A stretch of DNA of 64,000 bases from Palaemon carinicauda (lineage: Eukaryota; Arthropoda; Malacostraca; Decapoda; Palaemonidae), in NCBI RefSeq assembly GCF_036898095.1, contig NC_090744.1:12065227-12129226 (forward strand), given 5' to 3'. A program made the translations under genes and the position numbers. Numbering within the stretch: the first letter of the stretch is position 1; every line of letters begins with the position of its first letter. Below the pieces are notes generated by a model. That model searched no databases. It saw only the letters and a program-made list of their open reading frames with translations, and was not told where the DNA came from. Positions 39,434 to 48,597 of the stretch are shown piece by piece.

Positions 39434-42325
39434 TCATTCACCTACTATCGCATTAGCAGCTATAAAAGGACCCAACGTAAAAAGGTCCTCATAGCGAGTC
39501 TGAACATTCTTCAAATAATGGGATGCAAAAACAGACTTACTTCTCCAAAATGTTGTATCCATCAGACTTTGCAGAGAACGGTTCTGTTTAAAGGCCACTG
39601 AAGTCGCTACCGCTCTGACCTCATGTGTCTTGACTTTGAGGAGCCTCTGATCCGACTCATCACACTGAGCATGAGCTTCTCGAATCAACAATCTAACGAA
39701 AAAAGACAAGGCATTCTTGGACATGGGCATCGAGGGTTTCCGAACTGCACACCACAGAGCGTCTGAGTTACCTCTCAGATTCTTAGTTCTGTCCACATAA
39801 CACCGTAGAGCTCTAACTGGACAGAGAACCCTTTCCAATTCATCGCCAGCCAAATCCGAAAGGTTAGAAATCTCGAAGGATTTGGGCCATGGTCGAGAAG
39901 GGTTTTCGTTCTTGGCCAGAAACCCCAGTTGCAAAGAACAAATGGCTTTCCCATTCCGAAAACCAATGTTCTTGCTTAAAGCGTGAACTTCACTAACTCT
40001 TTTCGCAGTGGCGAGGGTAACTAGAAAAAGGGTTTTCAAGGTTAAGTCCTTAAATGAAGCCGAGTGTAAAGGCTCAAATCTGTCACTCATGAGAAATTTA
40101 AGGACAACATCCAAATTCCAGGCGATGGGAGCCGTTTGAATCTTCTTGGTCGTATCAAAAGACCTAAGTAAATCTCGTAGATCCTTATTATCAGAAAGGT
40201 CTAGGTTCCTGTGTCGAAAAACCGTCGCCAACATACTCCTGTAACCTTTAATAGTTGATGACGAGAAGTTATGCTTAGTTTTAAGGTCCAAGAAAAAATC
40301 TGCTATTTGGGAGAGCGATGTACTGGAAGAGGAAATCGCGTTAGTTCTACACCATTCCCTGAACAACTCCCACTTGGACTGATACACCTTGATGGTTGAA
40401 GACCTTCTTGCCCTTGCAATTGCCTTGGCTGCCTTCTTCGAAAATCCTCTAGCTCTAGCGAGTTTTTCGATAGTCTGAAGGCAGTCAGACGTAGAGCTCG
40501 GAGGTTTTGATGATTTCGGGCCAAGTGAGGTTGTCTGAGAAGATCGGGTCTCATGGGAAGGCTTCTCGGGACATCCACCATCCATTCCAGTACCTCTGGA
40601 AACCAGCTCCTTGACGGCCAGAACGGAGCTATCAGTGTCATTCTGGTCTCCTCGTGTGAAACGAACTTCTGAATCACTTTGTAAAGGATCTTGAACGGAG
40701 GAAAGGCATAAACCTCCATGTGTGACCAGTTCATCAGAAAAGCGTCTATGTGAAAAGCTTCGGGATCTGGAACCGGAGAGCAGTAACACTCTAGTCGTTT
40801 GGTCTTCGCGGTGGCAAAGAGATCCACGAGAGGTCGACCCCATAACCGCCACAGACTCTTGCAGATGTCCGGGTGCAGAATCCATTCTGTGGAGAGAACC
40901 TGACCTTTCCTGCTGAGTCTGTCTGCGCTCACATTGTTGACTCCCTGGATGAACCGCGTCAAAAGAGTCACCTTCCTTTCCTCCGCCCAGATGAGGAGCA
41001 GTCTTGCAATCTCGAACAGAGACCAAGAGTGGGTCCCGCCTTGTTTCGCAATATAGGCCAGAGCTGTCGTTCTGTCCGAATTGACTTGGACTACCTTGCC
41101 CCTGATCTGCTTTTCGAAGCCGATGAGAGCCAGATGAATAGCTAAAAGCTCTTTTTGATTGATGTGGAGAGAGGTTTGCTCCACCGTCCAAGTCCCCGAA
41201 AGTTCCTGCTTCTCTAGAGTGGCTCCCCACCCCGAGTTGGAGGCGTCGCAACACAACACGAGGTTTGGGTTCCTCTGAAGTAAAGACAAGCCTTCTTTCA
41301 GTTTGGGCTCGTTGTTCCACCATTGAAGATGAGACTTGATGGAAGTCGAGATGGGAATGCAATCCCTGTCGAGGCTGTCCCCTTTCTTCCAATGGCGGTT
41401 GAGATGAAACTGAAGAGGACGCAAGAACAACTTCCCCAGGGTCACGAACTTCTCTAACGACGAGAGAGTCCCCAGAAGACTCATCCAATCTCTGACGGAG
41501 CAAAGATCTCTCTTCAGGAACGTTCGTACTTTTAGGAGGGCTGCTTGGATTCTCACCGACGACGGAAAAGCCCGAAAACTCCGACTGTGAATCTCCATCC
41601 CCAAATAAAGAATCTCCTGGGATGGAATGAGTTGTGATTTTTTCGAGCTCACCAAGAGACCCAGTTCTCTGGAGAGATCCAAAGTCATCTTGAGGTCCTT
41701 CAAACAACAATCGGCTGAGGAGGCTCTTATCAGCCAATCGTCCAGATACAGAGAGGCCCTGATTCCCCTCGAATGCAGCATGCTTGCCACGTTCAGCATG
41801 ATCTTGGTGAACAATAGAGGAGCCGTGCAGAGTCCGAAACAAAGAGCCCTGAACTGGAAGACCTTGTTTCCGTCCATGAACCTCAGATAACGTCTGCAGC
41901 TGGGATGAATCGGAAGGTGGAAATAGGCATCCTGAAGATCTAAAGAGACCATCCAATCGTCCTTCCTCACAGCTGCCAGAACTGTTTTCTGAGTCTCCAT
42001 GGTGAACGTCGAGTTTTGGACGTAACCATTGAGCACACTTACGTCCAGAACCGGTCTCCACCCCCCGGAACTCTTGGGTACTAGAAAAAGGCGGTTGTAA
42101 AACCCCGGAGACGTAACATCTTGCACTTCCTCTATTGCTCGTTTCTCTAATAAAAGAGACATCTGTAGAAGCATGGCTTGTTTCTTGGGACCCTCTCTGT
42201 ATTTGGGCGAAAGATCCACTGGATCTGTGACTAAAGGAGGATTGGTCAGGAAGGGGATCTTGTAGCCTTCCTTTAACACCTGGACGGACCAGGGGTCCGC
42301 TCCATTCCTCTCCCAAGCCTCCCAA
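39434..42325 (-). CDS. DIRS C2 tyrosine recombinase (long overlapping frame)
   Basis: A near-identical copy of the C1 frame, 963 residues, with the catalytic ATAKRVSEVHALS, THEVRAVATSVAF and SHYLKNV regions intact. The few differences, such as T to C at 39,621 and one in the RT overlap near 41,654, do not touch these motifs. The overlap with RT-RNase H is preserved. Potentially active. Confidence 0.85.
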   Translation of the reverse strand: MGGLGEEWSGPLVRPGVKGRLQDPLPDQSSFSHRSSGSFAQIQRGSQETSHASTDVSFIRETSNRGSARCYVSGVLQPPFSSTQEFRGVETGSGRKCAQWLRPKLDVHHGDSENSSGSCEEGRLDGLFRSSGCLFPPSDSSQLQTLSEVHGRKQGLPVQGSLFRTLHGSSIVHQDHAERGKHAAFEGNQGLSVSGRLADKSLLSRLLFEGPQDDFGSLQRTGSLGELEKITTHSIPGDSLFGDGDSQSEFSGFSVVGENPSSPPKSTNVPEERSLLRQRLDESSGDSLVVREVRDPGEVVLASSSVSSQPPLEERGQPRQGLHSHLDFHQVSSSMVEQRAQTERRLVFTSEEPKPRVVLRRLQLGVGSHSREAGTFGDLDGGANLSPHQSKRAFSYSSGSHRLRKADQGQGSPSQFGQNDSSGLYCETRRDPLLVSVRDCKTAPHLGGGKEGDSFDAVHPGSQQCERRQTQQERSGSLHRMDSAPGHLQESVAVMGSTSRGSLCHREDQTTRVLLLSGSRSRSFSHRRFSDELVTHGGLCLSSVQDPLQSDSEVRFTRGDQNDTDSSVLAVKELVSRGTGMDGGCPEKPSHETRSSQTTSLGPKSSKPPSSTSDCLQTIEKLARARGFSKKAAKAIARARRSSTIKVYQSKWELFREWCRTNAISSSSTSLSQIADFFLDLKTKHNFSSSTIKGYRSMLATVFRHRNLDLSDNKDLRDLLRSFDTTKKIQTAPIAWNLDVVLKFLMSDRFEPLHSASFKDLTLKTLFLVTLATAKRVSEVHALSKNIGFRNGKAICSLQLGFLAKNENPSRPWPKSFEISNLSDLAGDELERVLCPVRALRCYVDRTKNLRGNSDALWCAVRKPSMPMSKNALSFFVRLLIREAHAQCDESDQRLLKVKTHEVRAVATSVAFKQNRSLQSLMDTTFWRSKSVFASHYLKNVQTRYEDLFTLGPFIAANAIVGE

Positions 42326-42459
42326 AAGTGAGTCAACCTGGCCCCCACTGCTGTCTGAAGGAGAGGGCAGTCAGACTTTACCTCGGCCGGACTTGCCCCC
42401 TCTGCCTCTAGGTTTCCTTCCTTCTGGTTTAAAAGAGCCTCTTCCAGAGGGCTTCCCAC
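40303..42459 (-). CDS. DIRS C2 reverse transcriptase-RNase H
   Basis: A 718-residue frame that appears identical to C1 in protein sequence over the motifs: SLDLQDAYFHLPIHP, YLDDW, and RNase H Asp405, Glu437, Asp462 and Asp513. The reading frame relations to gag and recombinase are the same as in C1. No lesion is seen here, so loss of function in C2 would come from its gag frameshift and missing left terminal repeat. Confidence 0.9.
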   Translation of the reverse strand: MGSPLEEALLNQKEGNLEAEGASPAEVKSDCPLLQTAVGARLTHFWEAWERNGADPWSVQVLKEGYKIPFLTNPPLVTDPVDLSPKYREGPKKQAMLLQMSLLLEKRAIEEVQDVTSPGFYNRLFLVPKSSGGWRPVLDVSVLNGYVQNSTFTMETQKTVLAAVRKDDWMVSLDLQDAYFHLPIHPSCRRYLRFMDGNKVFQFRALCFGLCTAPLLFTKIMLNVASMLHSRGIRASLYLDDWLIRASSADCCLKDLKMTLDLSRELGLLVSSKKSQLIPSQEILYLGMEIHSRSFRAFPSSVRIQAALLKVRTFLKRDLCSVRDWMSLLGTLSSLEKFVTLGKLFLRPLQFHLNRHWKKGDSLDRDCIPISTSIKSHLQWWNNEPKLKEGLSLLQRNPNLVLCCDASNSGWGATLEKQELSGTWTVEQTSLHINQKELLAIHLALIGFEKQIRGKVVQVNSDRTTALAYIAKQGGTHSWSLFEIARLLLIWAEERKVTLLTRFIQGVNNVSADRLSRKGQVLSTEWILHPDICKSLWRLWGRPLVDLFATAKTKRLECYCSPVPDPEAFHIDAFLMNWSHMEVYAFPPFKILYKVIQKFVSHEETRMTLIAPFWPSRSWFPEVLEWMVDVPRSLPMRPDLLRQPHLARNHQNLRALRLTAFRLSKNSLELEDFRRRQPRQLQGQEGLQPSRCISPSGSCSGNGVELTRFPLPVHRSPK

Positions 42460-42856
42460 GAAAGGACTGAGGACGAAACCCAGAAGAAGATTCCTTAGGT
42501 TTTCGAGAGGAGAATGAAGGAGGCAAAACTTTCCTAGTCGAATGAGTAACTAAGTCATGTGTGGCCTTCTGAGTGAGAGCAGTAGCCACCTCGCCCACTA
42601 ATTCCTGAGGAAATAAAGAATTAGACAAAGGTGCGAAAAGAAGGCCTGTCTTCTGATAAGGAGACACTCCTGCGGAGAGGAAGGAGCACATCGTGGCCCT
42701 TTTCTTGAGAATTCCAGCTGTAAACAAGGCAGCAAGTTCGTTGGAGCCATCTCTCACACCTTTGTCCAAGCAGGACATCAAATGAACCAAACCACTAGTG
42801 TCCGTTTCCGTCATATCAGAGACCCTCTTACTCAAAGCCCCCAAAGCCCAGTCCAA
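42371..42856 (-). CDS. DIRS C2 Gag C-terminal segment
   Basis: Same as 35,820-36,305 in C1: VRDGSNELAALFTAG followed by an Arg/Gly-rich tail, offset by one base from the main Gag frame at the same six-T tract (42,855-42,869). Confidence 0.7.
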   Translation of the reverse strand: MDWALGALSKRVSDMTETDTSGLVHLMSCLDKGVRDGSNELAALFTAGILKKRATMCSFLSAGVSPYQKTGLLFAPLSNSLFPQELVGEVATALTQKATHDLVTHSTRKVLPPSFSSRKPKESSSGFRPQSFRGKPSGRGSFKPEGRKPRGRGGKSGRGKV

Positions 42857-42860
42857 AAAA

Positions 42861-45160
42861 TTAAAAAACTTCGAAGGCCCTGAAAAGACCTTTAAGCAAA
42901 TGGTCGAACTCTGGAATGGACCACCAAATCTTCGTCTTCCTTAAGGCAAGACGACGAGAAGCATCTACCAAACTTGAAAAATCCCCTTGTGCAGAAGAAG
43001 GAAAACTCAAGCCCAACACTTCACCAGTCTCATACCACACACTAGATTTAGAGGCTAACCTAGCGGGAGGAAAGGCAAAGGCCGTCTTGCCAAAAGCTTT
43101 CTTGGAGTCCAACCAAGAACCCATTAACTTCAAGGCCCGCTTAGAAGATCGAGAAAGAACCATCTTGGTGTAAACTGGAACCTTAGTAGCTTTACCTAAG
43201 ATGAATTCAGAAGGCGGAGAACGAGGGGCCACAGGGGTAAAAGAATCCGGGAAAATACCAGTCAAAATAAGCATAAACTTGCGAAGGTCCACAGCATGCT
43301 GATAATGCTTCTCCTCCTCATTCTCAGAGACTTCCTCAATAGGATTATCCTCATCCGACTTTTCCTCTGGTTCGTCTTCTGGCAGTGCAGCAACAGCTGC
43401 AGCCTGAACCGAAGGAACAACGTCTGGATGGGACTGCCTGTCAAGGCCAACATCTGAGTCAATTTGGTGGGGAGAAGTAGAAGTAGATTGATGCGAAACA
43501 CGGACATGTAGACGATCATCCTCAACCAACAACTGCTTAGACCGCTTAGAATTCGACTGTTGTTGAACAGAAGAACGCTTGAAATCAGAAGGTAACTGTT
43601 GAAGATCGCCGCGAGGTCGCGTAAAGTCCGAGGACTGTTGCTGCGAGCGATCAAAGTAGTCAGGATGTCGCCGCTGTAAACCAATGTTTTGACGCGCCGC
43701 GTCCAAAAGTTGTTGCCGCGGGCGATCCACTACTTCAAATTGTTGCCGCGTCTCGTCCACTTGTCGACGCCGATGCTCTTCCCCGCGACCAGAAAACGCA
43801 AACTGGTCAACCAAAACTCTCTGACGCGACTCATCAAAATCAACCTGGCGTTGAACACTGTGAATGGGAGACCGTCTAAGTGATAACTCGTCAAGGCCAT
43901 ATACCATCGAACGTTTGTGCGATAACTGGTCTGACATCGAACGCCCAGACACAACGCCAACACCTGGTTGATAAGAATCCATCAACGACGAGAGTTGTTC
44001 CTTCATAGACAAAAGCGCAGTCCATTTCGGATCAACAGAACTCCTAGAAGGAAGATTCGCACTAATGTCACCACGTATTTCAGGGGAAGAAAGCCAATCC
44101 GATGGAAGAGGAGGTGCATGAATAGTTACAAGGTCCGAATCGGAAGGAATCATATCCGCACGAACACGGTGATCTGAACGTTTGGCCGGAGTGCAAGCGC
44201 TGGGAGAACGGAAACGTTCCGGTGAACCCCACGAACTACATCCTGGCCGCACAGGCGATTCCCGACGCTGTGAATCAACATGGGAGCGTTTAAGCGGTCT
44301 CGACGCTCGCCGCCAGATCTCACTCCCCGACCCTTCATCGGAAGACGGGGATAACATATGAACCTCACCTTTCCTACGATGAGGGTGAACGACCTGAGCT
44401 ACGGCAACAGGAACGTTCGAGGGGACGTCTGCACGATTGATGATGCTTCTCGTTCCCTTAAGCCGTTCGACATTACTTCTCCCATGGGTTCGAGAGCTCG
44501 AAAGAGGTCTAAGGCTAGGTGAACGACAAGATCGTGCCGACGCACCCTCCGCAACACTAAACACATTATCAACACTTGTCACAACACCGAGAGAGTCACG
44601 ATTCTTCGGTACCACATCAGACACCCGTGTCGACGCACCTTCCGCAACACTAACCACATTATCAACACTTGTCACAACACCGAGAGAGTCACGATTCTTC
44701 GGTACCACATCAGACACTGAAACACTTTCCACAGTTCCGATAGGATCACGGTTTTTCAATACCTTTAACTCTGAAAAGATAGTATTTCTATCGGCTGCTA
44801 AGGACTCAACTTTCTCACCAAGAGACAAAATAGCAGTAAACATGTCCTTCATAGTAGGTTCCTGATCTACCACCACAGGGGAAGGAACAGGATTAGGAAC
44901 AGGTAAATTAGGTAAGGTTCTATCCACAGATCGGGAAGAACTACGCCTAACTCTATCTCTCTCTAATCTCCTAACATAACGATCGTAAGTAACAAAATCA
45001 TCATTAGTTAAGGAAAGACACTCATTACACCTATCATCTAATGAACAAAATTTACCCCTACATTTTACACAAATAGAATGAGGATCAATAGATCCATTAG
45101 GAAGTCGTGTACGACAACCCTCACTAACACACCTACGCTGAGCAGGGAGGAGTCGGCCAT
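42861..45160 (-). pseudogene. DIRS C2 Gag, frameshifted at codon 5
   Basis: The ATG at 45,160 corresponds to the C1 start, but a run of four Gs in C1 (38,594-38,597, plus strand) is three in C2 (near 45,145), so the frame is lost after MADSS and the Cys/His cluster cannot be made from this start. The rest of the frame is open to 42,861 and near-identical to C1. This is the only coding lesion that I saw separating the copies. Confidence 0.85.
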
Positions 45161-45374
45161 TTTAAAGTTAACGTGAGAGACCGACAAGCAAAAAGTAAGG
45201 GAAAAAACAATAAAGAAAATCTCAAACAAAAAGATTTCAAGATAAGAACCAAGGAAAATTAATCAACGATAGCTTAAACTCAAAAAAGAACGTTGTACAT
45301 CACCAAACAACTTCCCAAGAGAGTAAAAACACGAGAGCGAACTTCTGTATGTCAGTCAGCTATGACGGCAGAGA

Positions 45375-45534
45375 GAAGAACTGGAGTTGGTGTGTAGTTC
45401 CACCTGTTCTACCGCTAGGGTGCGGTTGGTACACCTGGCGTATCTTCGATAGCGCGAGATTTGAATTTTCTGTCCTGGCGTCAGGGACTTCAGCTCTTTT
45501 ATATAACCAGCGGGTAAGTTTTATATTTAAAAAT
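45375..45534 (-). repeat. Right inverted terminal repeat of DIRS C2
   Basis: Matches 38,825-38,984 with two differences and is the inverse of 32,175-32,345. It ends at TTTATATTTAAAAAT, after which D-internal DNA resumes. Confidence 0.9.
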
Positions 45535-46300
45535 TGAAAATTAACAAGTTCCTTTAAATTAGTATCTTAAACACTTCAGTTTGAAAGAAGAATGAACAAA
45601 ACGTCAAAATCGATTTACTCTTTCTGCAAAGTGAAACCGTGATTCTCTCTTTCTCTATCGTAACGATAGAGCGCAAACTGCGTAGCATAAATAAACCAAA
45701 CGTTAGTTCATCTTTGAAAAAAACAGCACGAAGACTATTCAAAGAATATATTTCTTAAAATATTTTCAAAAAATATTCATTTCATAACTCTTACAGAGCA
45801 ATTGATTTAAACTTAACAAAAATAAAAGTTGAATGGGCTCAACGTTGTTTAACTTCGTTTTCCAAGTTAGGACCGCCTACAAGGAATAGGTAAAGGCCGC
45901 ATATAAACAAAACATAAAATTTATCTTGATGTTTAGTATAAATGGAAAGCTAATCGAAGAGGCCTAATAAAGGCGGGTGAGATATAAAATATATAGAGGA
46001 GAATCTATAAATATCAACAATAATTTATAACGTGATAAAATAATTACTAAAAGCCTTAAACACACTTCCGTACACTGAGGGAAGGGTCGGCCATCTTTAC
46101 TCTATGGAAAAACCAGAGATAAAAAAAAAAGCAAGGGCAAAACACTTTTCCTCTCCTTTCAAAAGCATTTCTTTTGAAGATAGTATTGAATAATCCAACA
46201 CGGCGAAAGCAATAAAACCAAAACCAAGTACTTCACCTATTCGGTAGAAAACTCAAGGTCATAAAGCGAGTGGAACCAACTTGTCGACAAGACCGACAGA
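45535..46300 (-). other. 5' part of DIRS D beyond the C insertion
   Basis: AT-rich sequence. An ATG at 46,094 (MADPSLSVRKC) matches the start of element C Gag, but a TAA follows two codons later and the following 550 bp does not encode the Cys/His cluster. Either the gag 5' end was replaced, or an intron begins near KC; the available donor is weak. Confidence 0.5.
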
Positions 46301-46465
46301 GAAGAACTGGAGATGTTTACAAGTATATGCGGTATCTGGCCGATAGTCGGCGCTGGTGGTCACACCCGCAACCTTCACGGCGATCGCTAGCGAGTTTTTG
46401 GAATCTGTCGAGCCGTCGGAGACGTCAGATATTATATATTCACCGGGTAAGTTTAATATTCAAAA
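46301..46465 (-). repeat. Right inverted terminal repeat of DIRS D
   Basis: GAAGAACTGGAGATGTTTACAAG and GGCCGATAGTC are the inverse of 26,715-26,756. The tip CACCGGGTAAGTTTAATATTC complements the ICR near 26,870-26,890. Confidence 0.8.
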
Positions 46466-46514
46466 GTAATACCTCTAAATAAATAGCGTAGGTTTGTATT
46501 CCAGTTACGGAACA
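46466..46514 (-). repeat. Right terminal repeat of DIRS E, second part
   Basis: GTAATACCTCTAAATAAATAGCG and the tip TTCCAGTTACGGAACA complete the E right end that was cut at 26,647 by element D. Confidence 0.8.
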
Positions 46515-46740
46515 ATTGTATTTTTCCTAGCAATACAAACGAGAAGCTCTTTACTGTGGAGTGTTATTTTGGCGAAGCTGAAACCAGCCGATACACTTTT
46601 TTGACAAGGTGTAACTGCTAGTTAGCGGTGCAGATTGGAGTAAGTAAGCCTCCCACTCACAGCAGCAAAAGGGACTAACCGTCACTTTTGTAATTATGGC
46701 AGGACTTTCAGGGGGTTTGTATTGGAGGGATCAGTCCATG
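46515..46740 (-). repeat. DIRS left-end fragment F
   Basis: TTGTATTTTTCCTAGCAATACAAAC, GGCGAAGCTGAAA, CTGCTAGTTAGCGG and GGCAGGACTT are in the order of DIRS left ends (compare 4,700-4,920). It abuts the right tip of E directly. No interior follows. Confidence 0.65.
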
Positions 46741-47189
46741 GCTGTATTCTTAGTCAGCCGTCATGATACATACGCCTGGCTACTATCATACATGTAACCA
46801 AAAAAATTACATTTTAAACTGTTACCATCTATAACTATTTCTTTGTAATAACATAAAAGCATATAGAGAATTAATAGTACATTGTTGATAGACTGTTTTC
46901 TTATTTTTGTATAGAGATTGAATTTCATGTTTCTCTCATTTATAAATAATTCTGATTTTAATGTTATGAATGTTGTAAAGTCTACTAACATATAAGACAT
47001 TAAAATAAAATTGACACAGGTGGAGTTGTCTCGATGTAGGCAGAGCTGGGTATTACTGTTCTTACCGTCAGGGTAAGACATTGCTAACGGCATGCGCAGC
47101 TCAACATTACCGATTGCCAGTACAGTACATACGGAACTTGATGTTTGGCCAAACAAGAACCATTATATTCATGGTAAAACATTTTGAAC
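46741..47189. other. No gene recognised
   Basis: AT-rich sequence with only short frames lacking recognisable motifs. Confidence 0.45.
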
Positions 47190-47400
47190 TGAAAATATAT
47201 GTTTTCCTGTTGTAAATAATGTGATTTCACCGAATTTAACTTAATTTCAATCACAGCCATAAAGAACACCACGAGTTAGTCGTACTGTTTGTTCTGTTTG
47301 TTTGCGATTGAAATGAAGGTCACATTCGGTAAAATCACGTTCTTTATACTACAGGAAAATATATATATATTTTTTTCGAAATGATTCCCTTACAGTAAGT
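47190..47400. repeat. Imperfect inverted repeat, MITE-like
   Basis: The region 47,196-47,262 (TTTTCCTG...GTGATTTCACCGAAT...TTTCAATC) is the imperfect inverse of 47,300-47,365. Together they form a hairpin of about 170 bp with a short loop. No transposase is present. Confidence 0.6.
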
Positions 47401-47851
47401 AAAACTTTACTCAGAGCTGTTTTAGGGAGTTGTAATCTTTGGGACAATTTGTCTTGAGCCAATTTTTCTTAGAGACGAGTTGTCTCGGAGCCTTTGTATA
47501 TCAGCGGCCAGTTCCTCACACATTGATTGAAAATGGACATCAACCTACCTAAACTTTCCCCCCTAACCTAACCTACAACCCATGTCCTTACCTACTTGCC
47601 TAATGGGAAGGGGGCTAACGCCCCCCCTTACACTGACGTATTCCAAGTTAAAAATAATGATACATAAAGTTGGCTGCTATTATACATACACCCCCATCAT
47701 GTTCTTTACTACAGGAAAATATATATTTTTTGTTCGAAATGATTCCCTTACGGAACATAAAACTTTACCCAGAACTGTTTTAGGGCGTTGTAATCTTTGG
47801 AACAATTTGCCTTGAGCCAATTTGTCTTTGAGACGAGTTGTCTTGGGCCAA
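47339..47851. repeat. Pair of direct repeats about 150 bp long
   Basis: 47,339-47,492 and 47,700-47,851 share ACTACAGGAAAATATATAT, GAAATGATTCCCTTAC and GAGACGAGTTGTCT in order, 361 bp apart. The first copy overlaps the right arm of the preceding hairpin. Confidence 0.75.
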
Positions 47852-48154
47852 GAAGAGTCCTGAACCAAACACCAAACCTTCCACGGGGCTACATTATTGT
47901 TCTACGTGATTAAAACTGTAAACACAACCAAAATAAAACAAAACAATCATACAATTTCACGTATAACGAAGCCCTAATGCGCCCGGCCAACCATAGGGTG
48001 CAAATGACTGTAGTAGAGGGCCTACTTCTTGCCTAAAATATACACTTCTCAAGTCCAACTCTAATGTTGCAAGCAATAATTGTGATTAAAACCTGCGTGA
48101 TCTAGTAAATCATCATATTTCACCTAATTCCTGATATATAGACTAGATATGACG

Positions 48155-48597
48155 AGACTCTTCAGTGACGTCAGGTCGGGGCTGCGGCGGCAGCGGCTGA
48201 ACGTCAACACGAGACTGCGGCAGCGGCTGAACGTCAACACGAGACTGCGGCAGCGGCTGAACGTCAACACGAGACTGCGGCAGCGGCTGAACGTCAACAC
48301 GAGACTGCGGCAGCGGCTGAACGTCAACACGAGACTGCGGCAGCGGCTGAACGTCAACACGAGACTGCGGCAGCGGCTGAACGTCAACACGAGACTGCGG
48401 CAGCGGCTGAACGTCAACACGAGACTGCGGCAGCGGCTGAACGTCAACACGAGACTGCGGCAGCGGCTGAACGTCAACACGAGACTGCGGCAGCGGCTGA
48501 ACGTCAACACGAGACTGCGGCAGCGGCTGAAAGTCAACACGAGACTGCAGCGAGGGAGGATCCATGTCACGTGACTGACGTGAAAAACTACTGACAC
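48155..48597 (-). repeat. 30-bp minisatellite within a D-type gag fragment
   Basis: Twelve units of a 30-bp repeat (GACTGCGGCAGCGGCTGAAC core) span about 48,181-48,545; the ten central units look identical. Both flanks match DIRS D gag at 30,757-30,780 and 30,870-30,925, where only three units occur. On the minus strand it encodes Q-P-L-P-Q-S-R-V-D-V repeats. No terminal repeat or pol lies nearby, so it is an isolated fragment. Confidence 0.9.

Larger units (their letters stand above)
32157..45534 (-). mobile_element. DIRS retrotransposon C, two head-to-tail copies
   Basis: C1 (32,157-38,984) and C2 (38,985-45,534) are in direct orientation with a 6,551-bp period and about a dozen differences that I could spot over 6.5 kb. 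Only C1 has the full left terminal repeat; both have the right one. The pair interrupts element D. C1 has open frames for all expected proteins. The near identity means the duplication is very recent, or is an assembly effect. Confidence 0.85.
26648..46465 (-). mobile_element. DIRS retrotransposon D, split by element C
   Basis: The left tip AAATGATATTTTG at 26,648 and right tip TTTAATATTCAAAA at 46,452-46,465 belong to one inverted terminal repeat family. D lies inside the right terminal repeat of E and is itself interrupted by 32,157-45,534. Its own sequence is 26,648-32,156 plus 45,535-46,465, about 6.4 kb. All coding parts are damaged. Confidence 0.8.

Noticed and set aside
48149..48574. 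Long plus-strand open frame of repeat codons
   Set aside because: The 30-bp unit has no stop in several frames on either strand, so openness carries no weight.
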